A DNA stretch of 44,839 nucleotides from UBA1189 sp045612065 (GTDB lineage: Bacteria > Bacteroidota > Bacteroidia > Bacteroidales > Bacteroidaceae). This document shows, piece by piece, positions 34,882 to 42,467 of this stretch. Both the position numbers and the translations under genes were made by a program. The notes below the pieces were generated by a model. The model saw only the letters and a program-made list of their open reading frames with translations. It ran no database searches and was not told the DNA's origin. The stretch lies in contig JAZKYH010000044.1 in assembly GCA_045612065.1 (NCBI GenBank), positions 1 through 44,839 of the forward strand. The letters run 5' to 3'. Position 1 is the stretch's first letter. Each line of letters starts with the position of its first letter.

Positions 34882-34913
34882 CAAAATTAGTGCAAGGCGA
34901 GAGAAAACGCAAA
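34882..34913 (-). promoter_or_regulatory. tyrS promoter, copy of the repeated promoter element
   Basis: The minus strand has TTTG (34910-34913), 20 bp, TAATTTTG (34882-34889). The spacer (TTTTCTCTCGCCTTGCAC) is nearly the same as that at 25915-25934. The ATG is 39 bp downstream. Confidence 0.75.
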
Positions 34914-35214
34914 TTTCAACGAACGAATGTGGAGGAAATGCTTGTATTTTCTTTGTTGAGCGAGGTAAGTCAGAATTCTTCATATGCGTAGTAAAACAAG
35001 CACCAACCAACTTGAATCTGCTGAGTTGGTTGGTGCTGATGGAAGATGAGCGAAACGTTATCAGATTTCAGTTAGAAACTTGGTTTGACGTTCAAGTCGG
35101 TTCGATATCAAAAAATCAAAGGCTCGACGCCACGAAATCGCAGGCCCGAAAAATACGCGACGCACCAATGAATGATCTTCATAATCCTCCTCTATAACCT
35201 CATAGGTTGTGTCT
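34914..35214. other. Intergenic region with a perfect 14-bp inverted repeat, no gene seen
   Basis: AGCACCAACCAACT (34999-35012) and AGTTGGTTGGTGCT (35024-35037) form a perfect hairpin with an 11-base loop. No T tract follows on the plus strand; on the minus strand TTGTTTTA follows. About 170 bp beyond it have no recognisable feature. A possible small RNA cannot be excluded. Confidence 0.5.
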
Positions 35215-35246
35215 GTTGGTGGAGAAAAGTTCTCGCCCTACCTTTG
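35215..35246 (+). promoter_or_regulatory. Rubredoxin promoter
   Basis: GTTG (35215-35218), 20 bp, TACCTTTG (35239-35246), 47 bp before the ATG. Confidence 0.65.
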
Positions 35247-35293
35247 CATTGAGAAAAAGAAATGTAGAATTCATCAATAAGAATAAAGACACT

Positions 35294-35461
35294 ATGGAAA
35301 AGAAATATTATTGTACAGTATGTGATTGGGTATATGACCCTGCAGTAGGTGACCCTGATAGTGGCATTGAGTCTGGCACACGATTCGAAGATATCCCTGC
35401 CGATTGGGCATGTCCGTTGTGCGGAGTAACAAAGGAGGACTTTGAAGTCGTCGAGGAGTAG
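35294..35461 (+). CDS. Rubredoxin
   Basis: This 55-residue protein has the two CxxC iron ligand pairs, YYCTVCDWVYDP and WACPLCGVTKEDF, of a classical one-iron rubredoxin. The start MEKKYYC is chosen because the longer open frame has no similarity and would overlap the promoter. Rubredoxin donates electrons to flavodiiron proteins, and such a gene lies 97 bp downstream with its own -7 box. Confidence 0.96.
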   Translation: MEKKYYCTVCDWVYDPAVGDPDSGIESGTRFEDIPADWACPLCGVTKEDFEVVEE

Positions 35462-35527
35462 CCTAAGGGCTGCTCTTTTTTGAAAAGTTTTAAGACTTTA
35501 TAATAACGGACATACTCAATATTGTTG

Positions 35528-35535
35528 TACCTTTG
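35528..35535 (+). promoter_or_regulatory. -7 box for the flavodiiron protein gene
   Basis: TACCTTTG lies 23 bp before the ATG at 35559. A clear -33 box is missing. Confidence 0.5.
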
Positions 35536-35558
35536 CGGTAGAGTAAACTTAAAAGGCG

Positions 35559-36737
35559 ATGAATATGACAAGCGACATACGATACATTGGGACAGATGAT
35601 GCCGACCTCGACCTCTTCGAGAGTCAATACACCGTACCATGCGGTATATCATATAACTCCTATCTCATTATGGATGAGAAGGTAGCCATCATGGATACTG
35701 TGGATCGCCGGCGAGGTGCCGAGTGGTGGAATAACGTGGTTAAGGCGTTGGATGGACGCACGCCCGACTACCTCATTGTGCAGCACTTGGAACCCGACCA
35801 TGCAGCATGTATCGGCGAAGTGGTAGAGCGCTATCCGCAGATACAGGTGGTAGCTTCGGCTCGTGCCGTGCAGATGTTGCCTCAGTTCTTTCAGTACGAA
35901 CCACTCGTCCAACGCACCATTGTAGTGAAAGAGGGTGACACACTTTCATTGGGGTATCACACGCTACAATTCATGATGGCTCCCATGGTGCATTGGCCCG
36001 AGGTGATGGTGACCTATGACCAGACGGACAAGGTGCTGTTCTCTGCCGACGCCTTCGGCACTTTTGGAATATTAGGTGACCACATCATCAATCCTGCCAA
36101 TGGAGAGGTGTGGCCCGATGAAGCACGCCGCTATTACTATAATATATGCGGAAAGTATGGACAACCAGTGCAAGCATTGCTCAAGAAAGTGTCTGAGCTT
36201 GATGTACAATGTATCTGCCCACTACATGGTCCTGTGCTTACCGAAAATCTCGACTACTACATTGGACTTTACGATAAGTGGAGTCGCTACGAATCAGAGA
36301 GTGAAGGCGTGCTCATAGCCTATGCTTCTATTCATGGGAGTACGGCGATAGCAGCAGATATCATGGGTGAGATCTTACATCTCAAGGGAGCTACTGAGGT
36401 GAAACTCATAGACCTCTGTCGATGCGATGTTTCTGTAGCCGTTGCGGAGGCTTTCCGTATGGAGCGCATGGTGCTTGCAGCTTCCTCATACGATGGCGGA
36501 CTATTTACTCCGATGTACGAGTTCCTCCACCGCATACAGATTAAAGGTTACAAAGGACGTCGTGTTGGCATCATTGAAAATGGTTCGTGGGCTCCTTCAG
36601 CTGGTCGCGTCATGAAGGAAATGCTATCAGAGATGAAAGATATAAATCTTGTGGAGCCGATGGTGACTTTGCGTTCTATCTTGAAGCCGACCGATATGCC
36701 TGCGATGGAGGCCTTGGCTGAGGCGATGGTCAATTAG
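35559..36737 (+). CDS. Flavodiiron protein (A-type flavoprotein), O2/NO reductase
   Basis: The N-terminal metallo-beta-lactamase-like domain (about 1-245) carries the diiron ligands in HLEPDH, a later MVHWPEVM histidine, SADAFG and PLHGPVL. A C-terminal flavodoxin domain (about 250-392) starts with the FMN loop YASIHGSTAIAAD. The enzyme reduces oxygen to water or NO to N2O in anaerobes. The length of 392 residues is that of the two-domain class A. The rubredoxin upstream is the likely electron donor. Confidence 0.95.
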   Translation: MNMTSDIRYIGTDDADLDLFESQYTVPCGISYNSYLIMDEKVAIMDTVDRRRGAEWWNNVVKALDGRTPDYLIVQHLEPDHAACIGEVVERYPQIQVVASARAVQMLPQFFQYEPLVQRTIVVKEGDTLSLGYHTLQFMMAPMVHWPEVMVTYDQTDKVLFSADAFGTFGILGDHIINPANGEVWPDEARRYYYNICGKYGQPVQALLKKVSELDVQCICPLHGPVLTENLDYYIGLYDKWSRYESESEGVLIAYASIHGSTAIAADIMGEILHLKGATEVKLIDLCRCDVSVAVAEAFRMERMVLAASSYDGGLFTPMYEFLHRIQIKGYKGRRVGIIENGSWAPSAGRVMKEMLSEMKDINLVEPMVTLRSILKPTDMPAMEALAEAMVN

Positions 36738-36778
36738 ACGAGAAGAAAGGTCACTTCAGTTCGAAAAGAATGAAACAT

Positions 36779-36810
36779 TTTGGTTTTTCGCCCAAAATGT
36801 AGTAACTTTG
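36779..36810 (+). promoter_or_regulatory. metK promoter
   Basis: TTTG (36779-36782), 20 bp, TAACTTTG (36803-36810), an exact consensus. It places a roughly 135-nt leader before metK that contains the riboswitch. Confidence 0.75.
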
Positions 36811-36822
36811 CACCCGAAAATG

Positions 36823-36875
36823 AGGTGGATAGATTTGAGCAGCTTGCAACCACAGTAAAAAATGCTAAAAAAAGA
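36823..36875 (+). ncRNA. SAM-II-like riboswitch in the metK leader
   Basis: The leader contains the ordered SAM-II-type blocks GATTTGA, CTTGCAAC, TAAAAAA and TGCTAAAA. P1 can form from GTGG (36825-36828) and CCAC (36850-36853). The loop AGCA (36838-36841) can pair with TGCT (36863-36866) as the pseudoknot. A small ACAGC/GCTGT hairpin follows at 36875-36888. SAM-II RNAs bind S-adenosylmethionine and lower expression, and metK makes SAM, so feedback control fits. It was called by eye. Confidence 0.7.
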
Positions 36876-36952
36876 CAGCGCTCGCTGTGTGCATTCTCTT
36901 TCTACTATCCCCGTTTAACGTTGAATGTTTAACTTATTTAATACGTATACTA

Positions 36953-38245
36953 ATGGGATATCTGTTTACATCCGAATCGGTGTCTGAGGGACACCCCGAC
37001 AAAGTGGCCGACCAAATATCGGACGCTGTACTGGACAAGTTGCTGGCCTATGACCCCAACTCGAAAGTAGCTTGCGAAACGTTAGTAACCACCGGACAGG
37101 TTGTTATTGCTGGTGAAGTAAAAACAAGTGCATACGTTGATCTGCAACTCATCGCACGTGAGGTAATCAACAAGATTGGTTACACCAAGAGCGAATATAT
37201 GTTCGAGGGCAACTCATGTGGTGTTTTCTCGGCCATCCATGAGCAGAGTGCCGACATCAATCGTGGCGTAGAGCGCGAAGACCCCATGAATCAGGGTGCT
37301 GGCGACCAGGGTATGATGTTCGGTTACGCAACCAATGAGACCGAGAACTACATGCCTCTCTCACTCGACCTCGCACACAACATTCTCCAAGTACTGGCCG
37401 ACATCCGTCGCGAGGGCAAGGTGATGACCTATCTCCGCCCCGATGCCAAGAGCCAGGTGACTATTGAATATGATGACAATGGCAAGCCCGTGCGCATCGA
37501 CACCATCGTAGTGTCTACCCAGCACGACGAGTTCGTGACTCCTGCCGACAACAGCAAGGAGGCACAGCTCAAGGCCGATGAGGAGATGTTGGCAAAGATT
37601 CGTCAGGACGTTATCGAGATTCTCATGCCCCGCGTCATCGCCGGCATTACAAACGAAAACGTGTTGGCTCTCTTCAACGACCATATCACCTATCATGTGA
37701 ATCCCACAGGTAAGTTCGTAATCGGTGGCCCTCACGGCGACACTGGTCTCACAGGCCGTAAGATTATCGTTGACACCTATGGTGGTAAGGGTGCTCATGG
37801 TGGTGGTGCCTTCAGTGGCAAGGATCCCAGTAAGGTAGACCGCAGTGCCGCCTACGCAGCACGTCACATCGCCAAGAATCTCGTGGCGGCAGGTGTTGCC
37901 GATGAGATGCTCGTGCAGGGATCATACGCTATCGGTGTGGCCAAGCCCATCAACATCTATGTTGACACTTATGGCCGCAGCCGCGTAAACATGACCGACG
38001 GCGAGATTGCCAAGAAGATTGACGAACTCTTCGACCTCCGCCCCAAAGCTATCGAGGAGCGTCTCAAGCTGCGCAACCCCATCTACACCGAGACTGCAGC
38101 CTATGGCCACATGGGTCGCAAGCCCGAGGTGGTGACCAAGAGCTTCCGCTCACGCTATGAAGGCGACAAGGACGTTACCGTAGAGCTCTTCACCTGGGAG
38201 AAGCTCGACTACGTAGACAAAGTACGCGAGGCCTTTGGACTTTAA
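36953..38245 (+). CDS. metK: S-adenosylmethionine synthetase
   Basis: MetK makes SAM from methionine and ATP. The family motifs GAGDQGMMFGYA and GGGAFSGKDPSKVDRSAAYAARH are intact. The N-terminus LFTSESVSEGHPDKVADQISDAVLD carries the conserved histidine. The length is 430 residues. Translation from MGYLFTSES at 36953 is chosen; an upstream in-frame codon lies in the leader beyond the riboswitch. The gene has its own terminator at 38270-38303. Confidence 0.97.
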   Translation: MGYLFTSESVSEGHPDKVADQISDAVLDKLLAYDPNSKVACETLVTTGQVVIAGEVKTSAYVDLQLIAREVINKIGYTKSEYMFEGNSCGVFSAIHEQSADINRGVEREDPMNQGAGDQGMMFGYATNETENYMPLSLDLAHNILQVLADIRREGKVMTYLRPDAKSQVTIEYDDNGKPVRIDTIVVSTQHDEFVTPADNSKEAQLKADEEMLAKIRQDVIEILMPRVIAGITNENVLALFNDHITYHVNPTGKFVIGGPHGDTGLTGRKIIVDTYGGKGAHGGGAFSGKDPSKVDRSAAYAARHIAKNLVAAGVADEMLVQGSYAIGVAKPINIYVDTYGRSRVNMTDGEIAKKIDELFDLRPKAIEERLKLRNPIYTETAAYGHMGRKPEVVTKSFRSRYEGDKDVTVELFTWEKLDYVDKVREAFGL

Positions 38246-38269
38246 TATTGAAGTTCTAAATAAACTCAA

Positions 38270-38303
38270 GGTGCCGGTTCCCGATGGAATCGGCATCCTT
38301 TTT
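38270..38303 (+). terminator. metK terminator
   Basis: GGTGCCGGTTCC pairs with GGAATCGGCATCC (38286-38298) with small mismatches, followed by TTTTT. Confidence 0.85.
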
Positions 38304-38381
38304 ATCTCTTCTTCCTACTCTCAAGTGAAATCTGCTGGCAATAAAACTAAACAAGTTTCGTACTTCTTACATGTTTATTCG

Positions 38382-38389
38382 TACCTTTG
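38382..38389 (+). promoter_or_regulatory. -7 box for queG
   Basis: TACCTTTG lies 30 bp before the queG ATG. The -33 region is weak (GTTTCG). Confidence 0.5.
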
Positions 38390-38419
38390 TGAAGTGATTA
38401 CCGATAAGTCGACCACGTT

Positions 38420-39331
38420 ATGTATGAGAAGAATATAGGATTGGCCATCAAGGATGAGGCCCAGCGCTTGGGATTCTCGGCTTGTGGTTTTGCCAAGGCA
38501 GAGCCTGTGGGAGAGAAAGTTGTAGAGGTACTTGACCACTGGACGGATAGTGGTTATCATGCTGACATGGCTTATATGGAGCGCAATCGTCATCTGCGTA
38601 TTGACCCCACGCAACTTGTTCCGGGATGTCGTACGCTCATCGTCGTGGCGCTCAACTATTATCCCAAGCAATTGCAGCTTCATGAGGCCTGTCAGATAGC
38701 CTATTATGCTTACGGAAAGGACTATCACCGTGTGTTGAAGGACAAACTAAATCAATTACTCTCCTATATTAGAACACTCGTACCTGATGTAGAGGGGCGT
38801 GCTTTTTGTGATACGGCTCCCTTGCTCGAACGCTATTGGGCGGTGAAGGCCGGTTTGGGCTTTATTGGACGTAATCGTACGCTTATCATTCCTGGTAAAG
38901 GTAGTTACTTCTTCTTGGGAGTGCTGGCTGTAGATGTGGAGCTGCATGAGGAACCTCATGACGTGCCGATGTCGTGTTGCAATTGTAAGCGTTGTCTCAT
39001 TGCTTGCCCTACGGGGGCACTGACTACTGATGGTATCGATTGCCGGCGTTGCCTCTCGTACCTCACCATAGAACATCGCGGACCGATACCTGATGAGATG
39101 AGACAAAAACTGGGACGTCGCATCTATGGTTGCGATACTTGCCAACAGGTGTGTCCACACAATGGGGGTGCTCAGCCCACCGAAGAAGAATCCTTTGCTA
39201 TGTCACCTGAAGTGTTTTCTCTTACGCTCGAGGAATGGCGTAATATGACTCCTGAACGCTACAAGCAATTGTTTAAGCATAGTGCTATAGAGCGTGCTGG
39301 GTACGAGGGGTTGATGCGTAATCTTTTGTGA
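38420..39331 (+). CDS. queG: Epoxyqueuosine reductase
   Basis: QueG reduces epoxyqueuosine to queuosine in tRNA using cobalamin and two 4Fe-4S clusters. The two cysteine sets are visible: CCNCKRCLIACPTGAL, with CRRC following, and CDTCQQVCPHN. The N-terminal DUF1730-like part with CGFAKAEP and the conserved FCDTAPLLERYWAVKAGLGFIGRN block also fit. The length of 303 residues is at the short end of the family. It is a single-gene unit. Confidence 0.95.
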   Translation: MYEKNIGLAIKDEAQRLGFSACGFAKAEPVGEKVVEVLDHWTDSGYHADMAYMERNRHLRIDPTQLVPGCRTLIVVALNYYPKQLQLHEACQIAYYAYGKDYHRVLKDKLNQLLSYIRTLVPDVEGRAFCDTAPLLERYWAVKAGLGFIGRNRTLIIPGKGSYFFLGVLAVDVELHEEPHDVPMSCCNCKRCLIACPTGALTTDGIDCRRCLSYLTIEHRGPIPDEMRQKLGRRIYGCDTCQQVCPHNGGAQPTEEESFAMSPEVFSLTLEEWRNMTPERYKQLFKHSAIERAGYEGLMRNLL

Positions 39332-39362
39332 TAAACCATTAAGGTGTGCACTCGTTTGTTCG

Positions 39363-39478
39363 TACCTTTGTGGTAAATCATGAAGGCACTAACGTTCGCT
39401 ATGAAATATATTAAAGCAAGCGTTATATTATTTCGCTCGCTTTTTTGTACCTTTGCAGTAGTAAAGACGCATCTATGA
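39363..39478 (+). other. Helicase leader with two -7 boxes and a possible 32-residue leader ORF
   Basis: TACCTTTG occurs at 39363-39370 and again at 39448-39455. Between them an ATG at 39380 opens a frame (MKALTFAMKYIKASVILF...) that ends with TGA at 39476-39478, overlapping the helicase ATG as ATGA. No clear ribosome-binding site precedes the small frame. Confidence 0.4.
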
Positions 39479-41433
39479 AAACATTTGAAGAGTTGGGCGT
39501 GATGCCCGAGATATGTGAAGCTATCAGCGAGTTGGGTTTTGAGCACCCTATGCCGGTGCAGGAAGAGGTGATACCTTACCTCTTGGGCAATGGTAATGAC
39601 GTGATAGCCTTGGCACAGACTGGTACGGGTAAGACGGCTGCTTTCGGCTTGCCCATCATACAGAAGGTAGACCCCCATCAACCCTATGCGCAGGCACTCA
39701 TCCTGAGCCCTACGCGTGAGCTCTGCTTACAGATTGCCGATGATCTCGCTGCTTTCTCCAAGTATGTGGAGGGATTGCGCGTGGTGCCCATGTATGGAGG
39801 TACCTCTATTGAGAACCAGATACGCAACGTCAGAAAGGGTGTGCATATCATCGTGGCTACACCAGGTCGACTCATTGACCTTATGGAGCGTGGAGTTGTG
39901 AACCTCTCTATCGTGCGCGACGTAGTACTCGATGAGGCTGATGAGATGCTCAACATGGGCTTCACTGATAGCATCAATCGCATTCTCGAGGATGTTCCCC
40001 GTGATCGCAATACCTTGCTCTTCTCGGCAACGATGAGTAAGGAGATTGCAGGCATTGCCAAGAACTACCTCACCGATGCACACGAGATAGTCATTGGCAA
40101 TAAGAACGAGGGTTCGAAGAACGTAAACCACGTATACTATATGGTGCATGCCAAGGACAAGTATCTTGCCCTAAAGCGCATTGCTGACTATTACCCCAAC
40201 ATCTATGGTATCATCTTCTGCCGCACTCGTATGGAAACGCAGGAGATTGCCGACAAGCTCATTCAGGATGGCTACAATGCAGATGCCCTGCATGGCGAGC
40301 TCTCTCAGCAGCAGCGCGATCTCACGATGCAGAAGTTCCGCAAGCGTCGCATACAACTCCTCGTGGCTACCGACGTGGCAGCGCGTGGACTCGATGTAGA
40401 TGATCTCACTCACGTCATCAACTATGGCTTGCCCGATGATACGGAGAACTATACCCATCGTAGTGGCCGTACGGGTCGTGCCGGCAAGCGCGGAACCTCT
40501 ATCGCCATCATCAACCTTCGCGAGAAGGGCCGCATGCGAGAGATTGAGAAGGTCATCGGCAAGGAGTTTGTCAAGGGTACCATCCCCACGGGCAAGGAGA
40601 TTTGCGAGAAGCAGCTTTGGAAGGTTATTGACGACATCGAGAAGACAGAGGTCAAGGAGGACGATATTGCCGAATTCCTCCCCGCCATCTACCGCAAACT
40701 CGATTGGCTCGACAAGGAGGACATCATACGCCGCGTGGTGACACGTGAGTTTGGTCGCTTCGTGGAGTACTACAGCAATGCTCCCGAACCTGAAGCTGTG
40801 GTGGAAAGAGGACAACGGACAACAGACAACAGACAACAGAGCAAGGGACGTAAGGAGAAGGGCGACCGCAATCCCGAGAAGGGCTATGCACGCTTCTTCG
40901 TGAATCGTGGAAAGCGCGACGGCTTCTATGCTGCGCAGGTCATCGATATGGTGAACCGCCATGTGCGCCACGAGCGCATCGAGATGGGTCGCATCGACCT
41001 GATGCAGAACTTCTCGTTCTTCGAGGTTCCCGAGAAGCAGGCCGACGTGGTGCTCCGCGCACTCAGCCACGCCCATATCAATGGTCAGCACGTGGTGGTA
41101 GAGTTGGCGGGAGATGCCCCTACCTCTCCCAAGGAGGGGGACCTCAAACCGCGTGGAGGTAAGCCTAAAAGACGTGATGAGAAGGGTGATTCTACCAATG
41201 GATTTGCCCAGTTCGAGAAGAAGAATCGTGCAGAGCGTCGTAGAGAACAGAATGTAGAAACTCCGAGCCAGCGCAAACCCTCACGTGAGGAGCGTGGTTA
41301 TACTGGCAAACGTGGCCCTATGAAGAAGGATGATTGGAAACAATTCTTCCAACAAGACGAGCGCCCACTGCGTGGTGCTGAACCTGACTTCAGCGAAGAG
41401 GGCTGGGCGCGCCGAAAACCTAAGAAACGCTAA
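39475..41433 (+). CDS. DEAD-box ATP-dependent RNA helicase with DbpA-type RNA-binding domain
   Basis: The 652-residue protein has the Q motif, motif I AQTGTGKTAAFG, PTREL, motif II DEAD (VLDEADEML), motif III SAT and motif VI HRSGRTGRAG. A DbpA-like RNA-binding domain follows (about 470-545; YARFFVNRGKRDGFYAAQVID), then a basic tail. This is the DeaD/CsdA class, used in ribosome assembly and cold adaptation. Two dispersed repeats are coded in frame. One lies before the RNA-binding domain (40810-40840, residues RGQRTTDNRQQ). The other follows it (41117-41150, APTSPKEGDL). Both lie in linkers and would be tolerated there. Confidence 0.93.
   Translation: MKTFEELGVMPEICEAISELGFEHPMPVQEEVIPYLLGNGNDVIALAQTGTGKTAAFGLPIIQKVDPHQPYAQALILSPTRELCLQIADDLAAFSKYVEGLRVVPMYGGTSIENQIRNVRKGVHIIVATPGRLIDLMERGVVNLSIVRDVVLDEADEMLNMGFTDSINRILEDVPRDRNTLLFSATMSKEIAGIAKNYLTDAHEIVIGNKNEGSKNVNHVYYMVHAKDKYLALKRIADYYPNIYGIIFCRTRMETQEIADKLIQDGYNADALHGELSQQQRDLTMQKFRKRRIQLLVATDVAARGLDVDDLTHVINYGLPDDTENYTHRSGRTGRAGKRGTSIAIINLREKGRMREIEKVIGKEFVKGTIPTGKEICEKQLWKVIDDIEKTEVKEDDIAEFLPAIYRKLDWLDKEDIIRRVVTREFGRFVEYYSNAPEPEAVVERGQRTTDNRQQSKGRKEKGDRNPEKGYARFFVNRGKRDGFYAAQVIDMVNRHVRHERIEMGRIDLMQNFSFFEVPEKQADVVLRALSHAHINGQHVVVELAGDAPTSPKEGDLKPRGGKPKRRDEKGDSTNGFAQFEKKNRAERRREQNVETPSQRKPSREERGYTGKRGPMKKDDWKQFFQQDERPLRGAEPDFSEEGWARRKPKKR
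40810..40840 (+). repeat. GGACAACAGACAAC-type short repeats coded in the helicase linker
   Basis: Four tandem units of about 7-8 bp (GACAACG, GACAACA) form a low-complexity tract that reads RGQRTTDNRQQ. It interrupts the sequence between helicase core and RNA-binding domain. Confidence 0.6.
41117..41150. repeat. GC-rich repeat, family 2, coded in the helicase tail
   Basis: CCCCTACCTCTCCCAAGGAG followed by GGGGACC matches the etfA 3' repeat (8357-8397) and its inverted partner. It encodes APTSPKEGDL. Confidence 0.7.
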
Positions 41434-41455
41434 TTTTTATTTAGTGATAAAGAGT

Positions 41456-41483
41456 AATGGCAGACTACATGTAGCCTGCCATT
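41456..41483 (+). terminator. Hairpin between convergent helicase and methyltransferase genes
   Basis: AATGGCAG...CTAC pairs with GTAG...CTGCCATT, with one A/C mismatch, followed by an AT-rich stretch. It is placed to terminate the helicase gene and possibly the convergent gene as well. Confidence 0.65.
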
Positions 41484-41531
41484 ATTTATACTATTTCCCT
41501 TCGCTTTCGTATAGATTAATCCACTGCGATA

Positions 41532-42353
41532 CTATGGAGCAGGGGTAGTCTTTGCGCTACTTCTCAGTTCCCAGAAGGCCACGGCGGCCGCAGCAGCTAC
41601 GTTGAGTGAGTCTACACCATGAGCCATGGGAATGCGTACTACGTGGTCGGCAGTTGTAATCACTTCGTGGGCGAGTCCATCGCCCTCGGTCCCCATGATA
41701 ATGGCTAAGCGGTCTACTGACTTCAGCACAGGATGTTCCAAGGGGATAGAATCATCGGTCAAGGCCATGGCAGCTGTTGTAAATCCTTCGGCATGGAGTT
41801 GACCTTCGATATCGTCAATCCAAGTCCATGGCACGAGAAAGACTGAACCCATGGATACACGTACGGCACGGCGGTTGAGTGGGTCGCACGCAGTACGTGT
41901 GAGCAGTACAGCATCGATACCCAATGCAGCTGCCGAGCGGAAGATGGCACCGATGTTTGTCGTATCCGTTACACCATCAATCACTACGACACGACGTGCT
42001 CCCTTCAGAACCCCGGACACGCTTGGCTCTATGGGCCGACGCATGGCACACAGCACGCCACGTGTCAAGGTATATCCTGTGAGAGAGGCCAGCAACTCGC
42101 GACTACCCGTGTATATCGGTACATCGGGGTGGTTGGCAATGATGTCAGCTGCATCTCCCGTGATGTGTCGCTCTTCGCACAGCAGAGCCAAAGGCTCATA
42201 GCCTGCACTGATGGCTACACGGATTACCTTGGGGCTCTCGGCAATAAAGACTCCTTGGTCCGACTCAATGCCGCGTCGTAATTGCGCCTCGGTCAGTGTA
42301 CTGAAGACCTCTACTCCCTGATGCGTAAGCGATGTGATGTGGATTATAGGCAT
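41532..42353 (-). CDS. TrmH/SpoU-family RNA 2'-O-methyltransferase
   Basis: The SPOUT knot motifs are NIGAIFRSAAALG (motif 1), IMGTEGDGL (motif 2) and DSLNVAAAAAVAFWEL (motif 3). The catalytic arginine is in motif 1. The N-terminal substrate-binding domain (about 1-100) is present, giving 273 residues. The RNA target, tRNA or rRNA, is not distinguishable by sequence. A -7 box (TATATTTG, minus) lies at 42380-42387. Confidence 0.93.
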   Translation of the reverse strand: MPIIHITSLTHQGVEVFSTLTEAQLRRGIESDQGVFIAESPKVIRVAISAGYEPLALLCEERHITGDAADIIANHPDVPIYTGSRELLASLTGYTLTRGVLCAMRRPIEPSVSGVLKGARRVVVIDGVTDTTNIGAIFRSAAALGIDAVLLTRTACDPLNRRAVRVSMGSVFLVPWTWIDDIEGQLHAEGFTTAAMALTDDSIPLEHPVLKSVDRLAIIMGTEGDGLAHEVITTADHVVRIPMAHGVDSLNVAAAAAVAFWELRSSAKTTPAP

Positions 42354-42379
42354 GCTTTTCTTAGGTGCTTTTGGAGAGG

Positions 42380-42387
42380 CAAATATA
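42380..42387 (-). promoter_or_regulatory. -7 box for the SpoU methyltransferase gene
   Basis: The minus strand reads TATATTTG, 26 bp before the ATG. It is divergent from the next promoter. Confidence 0.5.
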
Positions 42388-42441
42388 CCGCATTATTCCC
42401 ACAATATGGAGAGAAACTTCATTTTTTTATTTATTTATCCG

Positions 42442-42449
42442 TATCTTCG
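42442..42449 (+). promoter_or_regulatory. -7-like box for the HhH/beta-barrel gene
   Basis: TATCTTCG lies 18 bp before the ATG, one mismatch from consensus. Confidence 0.4.
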
Positions 42450-42467
42450 CACGAGAATAGGTGAGCG

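Noticed and set aside
34843..35010. 56-residue N-terminal extension of TyrRS
   Set aside because: A consensus promoter lies inside it, and the family starts at MNFVEEL.
35085..35115. tRNA T-arm-like sequence GTCGGTTCGATATC
   Set aside because: No acceptor stem, D arm or anticodon arm could be placed around it.
35012..35197. 61-codon open frame between tyrS and rubredoxin
   Set aside because: It starts inside a hairpin and has no similarity or promoter of its own.
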